This document shows, piece by piece, positions 52,864 through 60,552 of a stretch of 64,000 nt of DNA. The translations under genes and the position numbers were made by a program. The stretch covers positions 157,712 through 221,711 of the forward strand of contig NZ_JHBV01000008.1 of the NCBI RefSeq assembly GCF_000724545.1, written 5' to 3'. The stretch comes from Aureispira sp. CCB-QB1. GTDB lineage: Bacteria > Bacteroidota > Bacteroidia > Chitinophagales > Saprospiraceae. The stretch's first letter is position 1. Each line of letters starts with the position of its first letter. The notes under the pieces are model-generated. The model searched no databases, had not been told where the DNA came from, and saw only the letters and a program-made list of their open reading frames with translations.

Positions 52864-53574
52864 ATGTTACAAAATTTAGAATTATGTATCGAAAAACTAA
52901 ATACAGACCATAATAAAGCAATTGGAGAAGCAATTAAGAACGAGACTCTTGATTCTTGGTGGGAAGATCCAACTTTAAAAGAAAAGCTAGAAGCCATTAC
53001 AATATTAGAACTATGCAATATGGAAATAGAAATATTACCAGCCTCAATAGATCGTTTCATTAATTTAGATTCTTTTTATATTAACTCAAACTCACTAACT
53101 GAATTGCCAGATTCTATTGGTAACTTGAAACAGTTAGAAGGATTATTCTTACCAGGTAATCAATTAGAAAAATTACCAGAATCCATTGGTAAATTAACGA
53201 ATTTGATAGGCTTAGATCTTTCTGAAAATAAATTGAAAGAATTACCAGAATCTATTGGGGATTTATCTAACCTAGAAGAATTAAATTTAGAAGACAATGA
53301 ATTAACCCAATTACCTGACACTATTGGAAATTTAATAAATTTATCTAGTCGTTTGGTGCTCAATAATAATCAATTGAAAAAATTACCAAAGTCCATCGGA
53401 AATTTAGTTAATCTATATGAATTAAGTTTAAGAGAGAATCAACTAAAAGATCTTCCTGAATCTATCGAAAAAATGGAAGAATTAAGTGTTTTAGACCTTG
53501 AAAGTAATCTAATAGAGGAAAGTGTTTTAGATAAAGTGAGAATGGCTTTCCCTGATTGTGAAATATACAGTTAA
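52864..53574 (+). CDS. Leucine-rich repeat protein
   Basis: 236 residues from the ATG at 52864; the frame upstream of it overlaps the attC-like site. Six to seven LRRs of about 23 residues (LTELPDSIGNLKQLEGLFLPGN, LPESIGKLTNLIGLDLSEN and so on) of the bacterial/plant-like LPxSIGxLxxL type. N-terminal 55 residues are helical and include SWWEDPTLKEKLEAI. No signal peptide, so cytoplasmic; a protein-interaction role is likely, for example as an effector or host-interaction module. It starts just after site A's R'. Confidence 0.85.
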   Translation: MLQNLELCIEKLNTDHNKAIGEAIKNETLDSWWEDPTLKEKLEAITILELCNMEIEILPASIDRFINLDSFYINSNSLTELPDSIGNLKQLEGLFLPGNQLEKLPESIGKLTNLIGLDLSENKLKELPESIGDLSNLEELNLEDNELTQLPDTIGNLINLSSRLVLNNNQLKKLPKSIGNLVNLYELSLRENQLKDLPESIEKMEELSVLDLESNLIEESVLDKVRMAFPDCEIYS

Positions 53575-53765
53575 TAAAAAACTGAACAAAAGTTGTTCCT
53601 AGTTAAAACTGATTTAATGATAAAGGCAACAATAGCATGGTTCAGTTTAGTGGAACGCTTTTTTAAGAGAATAGAATCTTCGCTCTAGTATCAATAGTTT
53701 CTATTTTGTATATCTATTTCATTCGTATCTAAAACTATTATTCCATATTACTAAACTAAATATAT

Positions 53766-54161
53766 ATGCTCATGGTACATTCCTCGAACAGCGAAAAAGG
53801 AGTGAACGCATGTGCACCACCACAAAATCAATTTAAATTAAATATTGTGACAGAAAAAGAGAAAAATGATTATAGAAAAGCCTTAGTACCTAACTCAAAT
53901 AAAAGTTTCGATTCTGAATTCATAAGAACAACCAATCTTGAGCGAACAATTATTGATAAGTATGGATTTGAAGGGCTTCGACTTCTCTTTGAGAATAGAA
54001 ATAGTGCCAATTATTATAAACTAAGTCAATTTTCGAATAACTCCCCTTGGACTCATTTAAACAATAAAAATTTAAGTGAGTTTATTGATTCAAATTTTGT
54101 TCTTGTACATTCCCTATTCACCATTGGAATAAAGTCTTTGAATTGCCACTCACGCAATTGA
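53766..54161 (+). CDS. Hypothetical protein, probably partial
   Basis: 131 residues beginning at ATG 53766. Contains a coiled middle part (VTEKEKNDYRKALVPNSNKSF) and a C-terminal helical segment FIDSNFVLVHSLFTIGIKS. No family recognised. The 190-base gap before and the poor, compositionally odd N-terminus (VNACAPPQNQF) suggest it may be a fragment. Low confidence that it is an expressed gene. Confidence 0.4.
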   Translation: MLMVHSSNSEKGVNACAPPQNQFKLNIVTEKEKNDYRKALVPNSNKSFDSEFIRTTNLERTIIDKYGFEGLRLLFENRNSANYYKLSQFSNNSPWTHLNNKNLSEFIDSNFVLVHSLFTIGIKSLNCHSRN

Positions 54162-54635
54162 TAGAGAACTATTCTACTGGAATGAAAAAGAAACTGGTTA
54201 CTCCGACCAAAGCAATGGATAAATAATCTAGTTTGATCTCAAACACAATTTCGTTTGGAACTAGTATAAAAAATAGGGTTTAGTTTTTCATCGTAGAGGG
54301 TTTTTAGGGTTTGTTTTTGGTTGCTTTGTTTGTTGTTACAAAGATGAGACAAAAAGTATCACAAAAGCGAGTTTTTAGGCCTGTTTCAGGGCGTTTTGTG
54401 GCGTGTTTCGAGCAATTACGTCTATTAGCTGTTGCACTGAAAACTGGGGTGTATATGCCTGTTTTCAGTGGCTTACAAAGAAAGGTTTTTTTGAATTACG
54501 GGGGTAGTTGTTTTATATTTTGTAAAAATATTTATATTGTTACTTTTAGAAAATAATACATAGTTAATCTATTCCTTTTATAAGGAAAAAAACACATTGT
54601 GTTTAGCGAATAGTTGTGGTGCATTTAAAAAGACA
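54162..54635. other. Gene-free stretch before lipoprotein cassette
   Basis: About 470 bases. Holds a hairpin repeat (54435-54470, arms CACTGAAAAC / GTTTTCAGTG) followed by GGCTTACAAAGAAAGG, similar to sequence near 49940 and 47060. GTTGTGGTG at 54613-54621 marks the start of the first matched cassette. No promoter recognised. Confidence 0.5.
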
Positions 54636-55280
54636 ATGAAACTTACATTAATCATAATATTGACAGCCTTGTTTTTCAGTTGCAATTCAGGTCAAAAAAA
54701 TGACGTAGAACAGAAACCTGAAAAGACAAAAGTTGAAGTTCAAAATCCGAAGAAAAAGGAATTTTCGACTGAAAACACGACAGAAAAACAAACAGACATA
54801 TTTTGCGATACTACCAAATTTCCAGACTATCAGGAAAACTTGGAAGAAATACATAAAGAACTATCCAATACCAAATTCCAAGATATTAAGGCAAAGGAAT
54901 TTATTGACAATGCTTGTTCCAAAGACAGCCTTTTTTGTGGAGATATTAACAGAAAGATTTCAAAGTCTTACAAGTTTGATGATGAATGGTCATTGACTTT
55001 GGTTGGCTATGTTTTGCACCAAATAACAGGAATGGAAGAAAATTCAGCAAGCTTTTTCGTGTTAACAATCAATAGAAAAGAACAAGTTTGGTTTTCGGAC
55101 ATTCTTTCAGACTTAATGGGTGAAATAGAAGTCAGCTTGAAAGGATTTGAAGATAAAGACAAACAAGTAAGAGTTTGGGGGGAAATCTATCCCTATTTTG
55201 AACCTGATTATGGAAAATTTGAATTGACAATAAAAAACGGGACAGGATTTTATGAATATGAATGTCATGCTGAACATTGA
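54636..55280 (+). CDS. Lipoprotein in integron cassette
   Basis: 214 residues from the ATG at 54636, which begins a good signal with lipobox FFSC (Cys16). The TTG opening at 54597 lies before the cassette boundary and is rejected. The N-terminal part is Lys/Glu-rich and low complexity (KNDVEQKPEKTKVEVQNPKKK); the C-terminal part is an unassigned beta-rich domain (WSLTLVGYVLHQITGMEENS, VWFSDILSDLMGEIEVSL). Cassette boundary GTTGTGG is only 23 bases upstream, so it is probably expressed from a promoter outside or read through. Confidence 0.8.
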   Translation: MKLTLIIILTALFFSCNSGQKNDVEQKPEKTKVEVQNPKKKEFSTENTTEKQTDIFCDTTKFPDYQENLEEIHKELSNTKFQDIKAKEFIDNACSKDSLFCGDINRKISKSYKFDDEWSLTLVGYVLHQITGMEENSASFFVLTINRKEQVWFSDILSDLMGEIEVSLKGFEDKDKQVRVWGEIYPYFEPDYGKFELTIKNGTGFYEYECHAEH

Positions 55281-55294
55281 AAAATAAAAAACGA

Positions 55295-55357
55295 CACCAC
55301 AACAAGGTGTATAGTGCATATCCTACGGGATACGCACCATACACAGACCATTGTATT
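55295..55357 (+). repeat. Short attC-like site D
   Basis: R'' CACCACAAC (55295-55303), complement of the cassette start GTTGTGGTG at 54613. Core arms GTGTATAGTGCATATCC and GGATACGCACCATACAC match in 15 of 17 positions with loop TACG. R' core is ATTGTATT (55350-55357). Confidence 0.8.
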
Positions 55358-55404
55358 CAACCAATTTTCGACGTTTTTTGGCTTCCAACTAATCGACAAA
55401 AGAA

Positions 55405-56391
55405 CTAATTACCTTCTTTTATTATTTTCTTACTGATAATAGTTCCTTCATTGCCTATTAACTTCAAAAAATAAATCCCATCCAACAAATCATTTAGTGA
55501 AACAGAAATTAGCTCAAAATTCTGTTCAAAATTATCATTCATCAATAAAATTCGACCAGTAATATCGCAGACTTCAAGATGTTTAAGCTCAAACGATTCA
55601 GAGAGATCCTCAATTAAAATCTCACTAGAAGTAGGATTAGGATAAACCTTAATTTCTTTTTCAATTACCTTGGTAACAGCTGTTCCTACACTTGGATTAA
55701 AAACATATGTAATCCCTGCATTGGGCGAGCCATCTATAAAAGTATAATTGGGGACGCACGAATTATAAAACGAATACGATGGTAAATTCGCGGATCCTTG
55801 AAGACCAAGCATATCATTACAAGTATCATATAAAAACTTAACACTCAAAGTCTGAGTTCCTGGCGATTGACCAAAGGACTCTCTGTTGAATTGATTTGGA
55901 CCAAAGCGAATTTCGATATGATTGTCGCTTTCAAATAGCCAAATTTGATAGTCTATGAAGTCAGCTGGATTGGGATTGGGAACAGTTTGAGGAAATCCTG
56001 CATTTTTCCATTCAATTTTTAAAATTTGATTTCCTGCTGTCCCAGAAATCTCATACCCAATTGGAGACTGTGAAGAGGATGTCCCCTTATCTGTAAGAAA
56101 ATAGCCTCCAAAAGGAGAATGAACAACAAATAACTGCTTATTTCCTAAACCTGGAAAATGCAGACCACCTCCAGCGTAGACATTAAGAGCTGTAAAGTTC
56201 TGCCCATAAATATCAAAATCAAAGTTGAAAAAAATTTGATATGTTGTTGCATCTGTCCACATTGCTCCCTGATTTAGAGAAATAGGATTACTTAAATCCT
56301 GATAAGTATTCATTGTTGTTGTTACTGTGTATTGTGCTATAGTAGTGTAGCTAATTAAAAGGCATAATAATGCCAAGATGTGAGTTTTCAT
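55405..56391 (-). CDS. Secreted protein with T9SS sorting domain, inverted in its cassette
   Basis: 328 residues, minus strand. Signal peptide (LALLCLLISYTTIAQ). The first 230 residues show a beta-rich secreted domain (SLNQGAMWTDATTYQIFFNFDFD; LKIEWKNAGFP; YQIWLFESDNHIEIRFGP) without family assignment. The C-terminus is a T9SS CTD (KEIKVYPNPTSSEILIEDL; LEVCDITGRILLMN; LLDGIYFLKLIGNEG). It lies between attC-like sites at 55295 and 56506, so it is a cassette cargo transcribed against the array direction, implying its own promoter. Confidence 0.9.
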   Translation of the reverse strand: MKTHILALLCLLISYTTIAQYTVTTTMNTYQDLSNPISLNQGAMWTDATTYQIFFNFDFDIYGQNFTALNVYAGGGLHFPGLGNKQLFVVHSPFGGYFLTDKGTSSSQSPIGYEISGTAGNQILKIEWKNAGFPQTVPNPNPADFIDYQIWLFESDNHIEIRFGPNQFNRESFGQSPGTQTLSVKFLYDTCNDMLGLQGSANLPSYSFYNSCVPNYTFIDGSPNAGITYVFNPSVGTAVTKVIEKEIKVYPNPTSSEILIEDLSESFELKHLEVCDITGRILLMNDNFEQNFELISVSLNDLLDGIYFLKLIGNEGTIISKKIIKEGN

Positions 56392-56505
56392 CGTTTTGAA
56401 GAATTTAGTAAATTACAACTCGTGGGGAACAAGTTAGTCTTACACAATAATAGTTCATATTTAGTGCATTAGCAAGTCCAACAGAATAAAAATAAAAAAG
56501 GCAGA

Positions 56506-56570
56506 AATACAACAATGCGTATATTACACAGCGCATATCATGCGGCACATGATATACGCCAGCGTTAAAT
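56506..56570 (+). repeat. Short attC-like site E
   Basis: R'' AATACAAC (56506-56513) complements the TTGTATT start of the same cassette at 55351. Core GCGCATATCATG and CATGATATACGC pair in 11 of 12 positions. R' is GTTAAAT (56564-56570), an exact GTTRRRY. Confidence 0.8.
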
Positions 56571-56590
56571 AACTAAATACAGAAGTAAAA

Positions 56591-57208
56591 TTACTTCTTA
56601 TCAAATCCAAACAACCGAACCCCAACATTAACAGAATGCACATTCTGCAACAAATCATAATCATAACCAACCGCCCAACCCTTTGCACTCACAAACTGCA
56701 AACCAAGCCGAATACTAGAAAATTGATTCACATTGCCACCAACGCCACCCGTTAGCAGCAATGTACTAACGGGCGTTGGAACAGGCTTTAAAACCTCTAT
56801 TTTCTTAGTGATAAGTTACGGTACTTTCAATTTGTAATCCAAGGCATTACTTAAAAGGTTTCCTTTTACCGTAGATTCATAGTATAGCGTCAAATTCTCG
56901 TCCTCTATACTATCCCTGTATAAGTTCGCCTTTTCGTGCTTAGAAGTATCAATTTTAGCGGTTGGAACGCTGCGCCCTGTACTGTCTACATAAACAATAA
57001 TAGGCTTTGGGGTGGGCTGCCTTGGCATTTGTATAATAATGGGCGGTGGTGGTGTCGTGTCAATGGATATAATTCTTTCTTGAGGTGGTGCTGTTGGCTC
57101 TGTTGAAAAGCGAACGTTTATTATATCCGAGAGCAAATAAAAGGTACTAAGCGCAAGGTTTGCAATAAGCAAAATATACAGCAATCTATTTTTGTTTTGA
57201 CTCGTCAT
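56591..57208 (-). pseudogene. Spanin-like phage lysis gene with in-frame stop
   Basis: Reads as one 205-codon frame interrupted by a single TAA at 56816-56818. Codons 1-130: N-terminal transmembrane helix (LLYILLIANLALSTFYLLSDI), proline-rich linker (PPPPIIIQMPRQPTP). After the stop the same frame continues IEVLKPVPTPVSTLLLTGGV to a beta-like C-terminus ending RLFGFDKK. The order directly after the amidase (2 bases apart) and the N-terminal anchor plus periplasmic domain suggest a spanin or lysis accessory protein. Either nonsense mutation or stop recoding; nonsense is more likely. Confidence 0.75.
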
Positions 57209-57210
57209 GG

Positions 57211-57804
57211 TTAAGAATGGTATTTAATAAAGTTTTCGATAATATCCACCACATAAGCGGCAGCTCTGTCTCTTCCCTCACTCGATAGCAAGTACTTTTT
57301 ACATTCCTCGTAATTGTCCATAAAGAACAGCTCCAAGATAATAGCAGGGTTATCTGTCTTGGCAAGTATATCCCAATTCTTGCGCTTAATCCCTCGAAAT
57401 TTACTTTCGGGAAAATGCTTTTTAAACAAAGCTTCTGTCCATCTTGCCAAAGCTTTGCTTTTAGAACTGGGTTGTCTAGCGATCCAAGTCTCGCAACCGT
57501 GACCACCGCCTGCATTAGAATGCAAGTCAATTAAAAAAGTCCTCTTTTGGCTTTTTTTGTACAAATAATCTGCCCTTGAAATTCGGGTACCCATTCTAAT
57601 ATCTTGCTGTTCGGGTACGAGATCATAAAAAAGAATGCCCTTTCCGGTGAGCTGCTCCATTACACGAGCTTTGATCGCTCGGTTGTATTCCCCCCCGTAG
57701 ATGGTCGTACCATCCTTAAAAGTGTAGTGTTTGCCCTTGGTTTGGTACACGCCGCCAATCATGCCGCCGTGTTCATTACCAAGGACTCCAATTAGTTGAT
57801 TCAT
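57211..57804 (-). CDS. N-acetylmuramoyl-L-alanine amidase (Amidase_3), endolysin-like
   Basis: 197 residues, zinc-dependent cell-wall amidase. Zn ligands: His12 (GNEHGG), Glu39 (GGEYNR) and His95 (DLHSNAGGG); catalytic Glu158 (AIILELFF). The substrate-binding GCETW follows. No signal peptide, as usual for phage endolysins of Bacteroidota. GC content is visibly higher than the chromosome around it, supporting foreign origin. It is followed by the spanin-like frame and preceded by small HTH genes on the same strand. Confidence 0.93.
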   Translation of the reverse strand: MNQLIGVLGNEHGGMIGGVYQTKGKHYTFKDGTTIYGGEYNRAIKARVMEQLTGKGILFYDLVPEQQDIRMGTRISRADYLYKKSQKRTFLIDLHSNAGGGHGCETWIARQPSSKSKALARWTEALFKKHFPESKFRGIKRKNWDILAKTDNPAIILELFFMDNYEECKKYLLSSEGRDRAAAYVVDIIENFIKYHS

Positions 57805-57850
57805 GGTCTTTAGGAGTTGTTTAAATCGGTTTTGTGTTCGGCTTGAACTT

Positions 57851-58063
57851 TTAATGCAAATAGGCTTCTAAAAATTTCCATTCTTCGTGGTATTTTCGAA
57901 CCGTTCTTGGTTTTACGCCTAAGAGAACCGCTGCTTCCTCTGTCGTAATTTTTACCTTTTTTAAAATCGCTACCCTTCGAGCGATCCGCTCATAGGTCTC
58001 TTTTGCCTTTCTGTACTGCTCTATTTGCTGTTCTAATTGAATTTTGAGTTCCTCGACCTCCAT
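57851..58063 (-). CDS. Small helix-turn-helix protein
   Basis: 70 residues. Long N-terminal helix (ELKIQLEQQIEQYRKAKETY) and a C-terminal MerR/excisionase-like HTH (ITTEEAAVLLGVKPRTVRKYH). Typical of phage or conjugative element small DNA-binding proteins that recruit a factor to DNA. It lies 46 bases before the amidase in the same operon. Confidence 0.8.
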   Translation of the reverse strand: MEVEELKIQLEQQIEQYRKAKETYERIARRVAILKKVKITTEEAAVLLGVKPRTVRKYHEEWKFLEAYLH

Positions 58064-58121
58064 CGGTCCTCCTTTTTTAATTACTCCCTGTCTGCTATCA
58101 AAAGCACACGGAGTACTATTT

Positions 58122-58406
58122 TTAATACATTAATTGCTTATATTCTCGAGCCGATAAGGCATCGTAACCTAGTTCGTGTTTTTGAACCAATTCTTTTAAA
58201 TCTCGCCCCAAGATCACCGCCAGTTTTGGAATCGTGTCGTAGGTTAACAAAGTAGGCTTGCGCAAGCGCATTGTCGTCATTCTTGTACTCAAGCCCAATT
58301 GTTCGGGCAAGCTCTTAAAATCCGCTGCCGATAGGGTGTTGAAGACAAAGTCATAAAAAGTGTCTGGACGCTCGTTTGTGGTCGCTTTTTTCATTGGTTT
58401 ACTCAA
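58122..58406 (-). CDS. Small HTH-like phage protein
   Basis: 94 residues. The segment FKSLPEQLGLSTRMTTMRLRKP followed by LTYDTIPKLAVILGRDLKELV resembles a shortened XRE-type helix-turn-helix. Direction and 58-base spacing to the next gene fit the prophage-like operon. Exact role unknown; candidate Cro-like or regulatory protein. Confidence 0.65.
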   Translation of the reverse strand: MSKPMKKATTNERPDTFYDFVFNTLSAADFKSLPEQLGLSTRMTTMRLRKPTLLTYDTIPKLAVILGRDLKELVQKHELGYDALSAREYKQLMY

Positions 58407-58458
58407 TTTTTTTTATCTGTTTGTTTGGTAATAGACAAAGCTCCGCCGAACCGCCGAT

Positions 58459-58692
58459 TCATTGCAGTTGCTTTACTTTATCCGATCTAATTGGTTTTTG
58501 CTCTAGTGAAGAGAATCGAACTCTTTTAGCAGTTGCCACTGCCCTTTTTCCTTGAAACACTAGACGTACACAGTAACAAAACCCTTTGTTTTGCTGTCGT
58601 TTAGAAAAATTGGACGCTAGAAGTTTCCTTCTAATTGCCGACGACCATCCCCATAGTGCCAACAATTCTTTGCAGCGCGTCCAACCATTCAA
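58459..58692 (-). CDS. Possible small phage-type protein
   Basis: 77 residues, basic. No family recognised. It is at the head of the minus-strand run, with plausible spacing (52 bases), but composition is atypical (Trp-rich N-terminus, Lys/Arg-rich) and it could be a chance frame. Confidence 0.35.
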   Translation of the reverse strand: MNGWTRCKELLALWGWSSAIRRKLLASNFSKRQQNKGFCYCVRLVFQGKRAVATAKRVRFSSLEQKPIRSDKVKQLQ

Positions 58693-59002
58693 CCTCCTTT
58701 GACTGAATTTTTTCCCCTTTTTTTTCGCCTTTTTTTAACATTTTGTCTACATTGGTCTACATACGTCTACATGACTGTTAATAAAATGTTAAGACTTTCT
58801 TAAAGTGTTTACAGCACTTTCTTACTTTTTTATCCTTAGTTTTTGGCGTGTTTGAATACAATTTTGTTTTTACTCAAAGTGACTTTATTTGTATACTTAA
58901 TTACTTTAGTTAAACAAAACTATGATTTTGACCTTAAAAAGTCAAATAAAATTTTAACTATTTTAAATTTTTATTTAATAATTATATTAACATAATACAT
59001 TA
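58693..59002. other. Divergent control region of the prophage-like module
   Basis: About 310 bases between the minus-strand small genes and the plus-strand XRE regulator. Contains TCTACATTGGTCTACATACG and TCTACATG (58745-58772), repeated TCTACAT motifs that could be operator sites. No matched promoter boxes confidently found. Confidence 0.45.
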
Positions 59003-59371
59003 ATGCCTGTTAATGAACGATTTAAAGAATTAATAAAAGTCTTAAGCTTTACGCCTAACTCATTATCTAAAGAATTAAATGTAACTCAACCTACAATTAA
59101 GAAATTGGAGAAAGGAGAAACCTTGCCTAATGCTAAAGTATTAATTCCCCTATTAGAGAGGTACAATGTAAATATCAATTGGTTATTAGGAGGACAAGGT
59201 AAAATGTTTCTTGATGGTGAGGAATCAAGCATTGATAAAACAGATTCTTCAAATAGTAGAAACTCAACTTGTACAGATGTAAAGCTGTTGAATGATAAAA
59301 TTGCTCTACTGGAGCAGTCTATAAAGGACAAAGAAAAACTTATTTCTATGCTTGAGAAAAATCAGAAATAG
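59003..59371 (+). CDS. XRE-family repressor with C-terminal coiled coil
   Basis: 122 residues. N-terminal HTH_3 domain (SLSKELNVTQPTIKKLEKGETLPNAK) followed by LLERYNVNINWLLGGQGKMF, typical of phage cI-like repressors in Bacteroidota, then a Ser/Asn-rich linker and a coiled coil (KIALLEQSIKDKEKLISMLEKN). It is divergent from the minus-strand small HTH genes and amidase, an arrangement like a lysogeny switch. Ended by a terminator. Confidence 0.9.
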   Translation: MPVNERFKELIKVLSFTPNSLSKELNVTQPTIKKLEKGETLPNAKVLIPLLERYNVNINWLLGGQGKMFLDGEESSIDKTDSSNSRNSTCTDVKLLNDKIALLEQSIKDKEKLISMLEKNQK

Positions 59372-59372
59372 G

Positions 59373-59395
59373 AAAGCGAGGGTTCGCTTTTTTTT
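59373..59395 (+). terminator. Terminator after XRE gene
   Basis: AAAGCGA and TCGCTTT form a 7-bp stem with loop GGGT, followed by a T-run. Begins 2 bases after the stop codon. Confidence 0.75.
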
Positions 59396-59449
59396 GCCTT
59401 TATGTATGTGTAAAAATTTTATAGAATATTATCTATTTTTTAATAAAGT

Positions 59450-59531
59450 GCCTAAAACTGTATAGATAGATTGTGTATATAGATCGCTATATGTGCTTGT
59501 ATATGCAATTGTGTATATGTGGTAGTTAGGC
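59450..59531 (+). repeat. attC-like or dispersed repeat at left edge of cassette F
   Basis: GCCTAAA (59450-59456) and GTTAGGC (59525-59531) are near-complementary ends of an 82-base AT-rich stretch; the right heptamer is an exact GTTRRRY core. The left flank (from 59441) resembles 49758-49800. The internal stem is weak, so this may be a decayed attC or another repeat. Confidence 0.4.
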
Positions 59532-59549
59532 AAAATAAAATCAAAAGAG

Positions 59550-60368
59550 ATGAAATATATTTTAAAATTTATTCTAGTAGCTTTTTTATCAATAAATGCT
59601 TCAGCACAACAAAACTTTGACATAAAAATTATTCGTCAATCTGTTTCAAACAATTTAGTAAAAGGGAAGCTATATGTTAATGGAAAATACCTTGGCACTA
59701 CTTATGAGAATGATGCTTTAAAAATAAATGAAGGAAAGTATTCGGGATATTTAAGATATATCTCTCAAAATGGTCATGTTCAAGGACCGCTTGGAAACAT
59801 CTCTAATAAAGGAGATTTTTTACTTGAAGTTGGTAATGTCAAGTGGAGTGATGGAAAAGCTCGATCTAACATTTTATTTCATGGAGGTAACAAGCCCCAT
59901 CATTCGAAGGGGTGCATAATGCTAGGGGGAGTTCCAAGAGATTCAGAGGGTAATAGGTATCTTCCAAAAGACCATACCTTATCAAAATTGAGAAAAGAGT
60001 TTTATGGCACTGACACTCCAAATAGTAGTCCAAATAAAAAAATAACTATTGAAATTGTTGATGTTTTTCTATTTGGAGGCAAATGGTCGGTTAAAGATGA
60101 TGGTGATATTATTCAACTCGTAATTTCTAAATCAGGTTCAACAGTAAGCATAAAGTACAATTGGATTTGGGATGATGGAGAAATTGACAGATATGTAGCA
60201 ACAAACGTGAAGCTTGTTAACTCCAACAAAATTACATTCAAATTAAATGGAGATGGTGATAATTATAACTGCGAATTACAATTATCATCAGACAAAAAGT
60301 CTATTAAATGGAAAATGACTGATGTTTCTGATGGTTATAGTGATTCAACAACATTAAGGAAAAACTGA
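59550..60368 (+). CDS. Secreted DUF5675-like protein in cassette F
   Basis: 272 residues with signal peptide (ILVAFLSINASAQ). Central part resembles DUF5675: GPLGNISNKG, then ILFHGGNKPHHSKGCIMLGG, with His and Cys placed as in L,D-transpeptidase-like catalytic sites (HxxN...SKGC). C-terminal 100 residues are beta-rich (VKDDGDIIQLVISKSG, WKMTDVSDGY). Role unknown; envelope peptidase-like activity is possible. It sits 24 bases after the GTTAGGC cassette start and ends just before the attC at 60373. Confidence 0.85.
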   Translation: MKYILKFILVAFLSINASAQQNFDIKIIRQSVSNNLVKGKLYVNGKYLGTTYENDALKINEGKYSGYLRYISQNGHVQGPLGNISNKGDFLLEVGNVKWSDGKARSNILFHGGNKPHHSKGCIMLGGVPRDSEGNRYLPKDHTLSKLRKEFYGTDTPNSSPNKKITIEIVDVFLFGGKWSVKDDGDIIQLVISKSGSTVSIKYNWIWDDGEIDRYVATNVKLVNSNKITFKLNGDGDNYNCELQLSSDKKSIKWKMTDVSDGYSDSTTLRKN

Positions 60369-60372
60369 CTTT

Positions 60373-60439
60373 GCCTAACACTGTATAACAAATCATAGCA
60401 CCCTTCGGGATGCTACGCTTGTTATACTTACCGTTATGT
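60373..60439 (+). repeat. attC-like site F
   Basis: R'' GCCTAAC (60373-60379, extended TTTGCCTAAC) complements the start GTTAGGCAAA at 59525. Core GTATAACAAATCATAGCA / TGCTACGCTTGTTATAC pairs with one extra base on the left arm and a mismatch cluster, as extrahelical bases in attC. R' is GTTATGT (60433-60439). Confidence 0.85.
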
Positions 60440-60552
60440 GCAATACAGCCCTCTCAAAACCCCTTTTTAGAATAACTATTAGCTTGTTTATTCCTTCTCT
60501 AAGAGATTTTATACAAAAAAAATTATATATTAGTATAAATAATAGTAAAATC

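Noticed and set aside
54311..54556. 81-codon forward frame
   Set aside because: It lies across a repeat with a hairpin, has no protein-like pattern and no support from neighbours.
57186..57530. 114-codon minus frame overlapping the amidase
   Set aside because: Out-of-frame shadow of the amidase, whose catalytic residues are all in the other frame.
60436..60552. Upstream extension of the pentapeptide gene
   Set aside because: It would start inside the attC R' core; the ATG at 60553 fits better.
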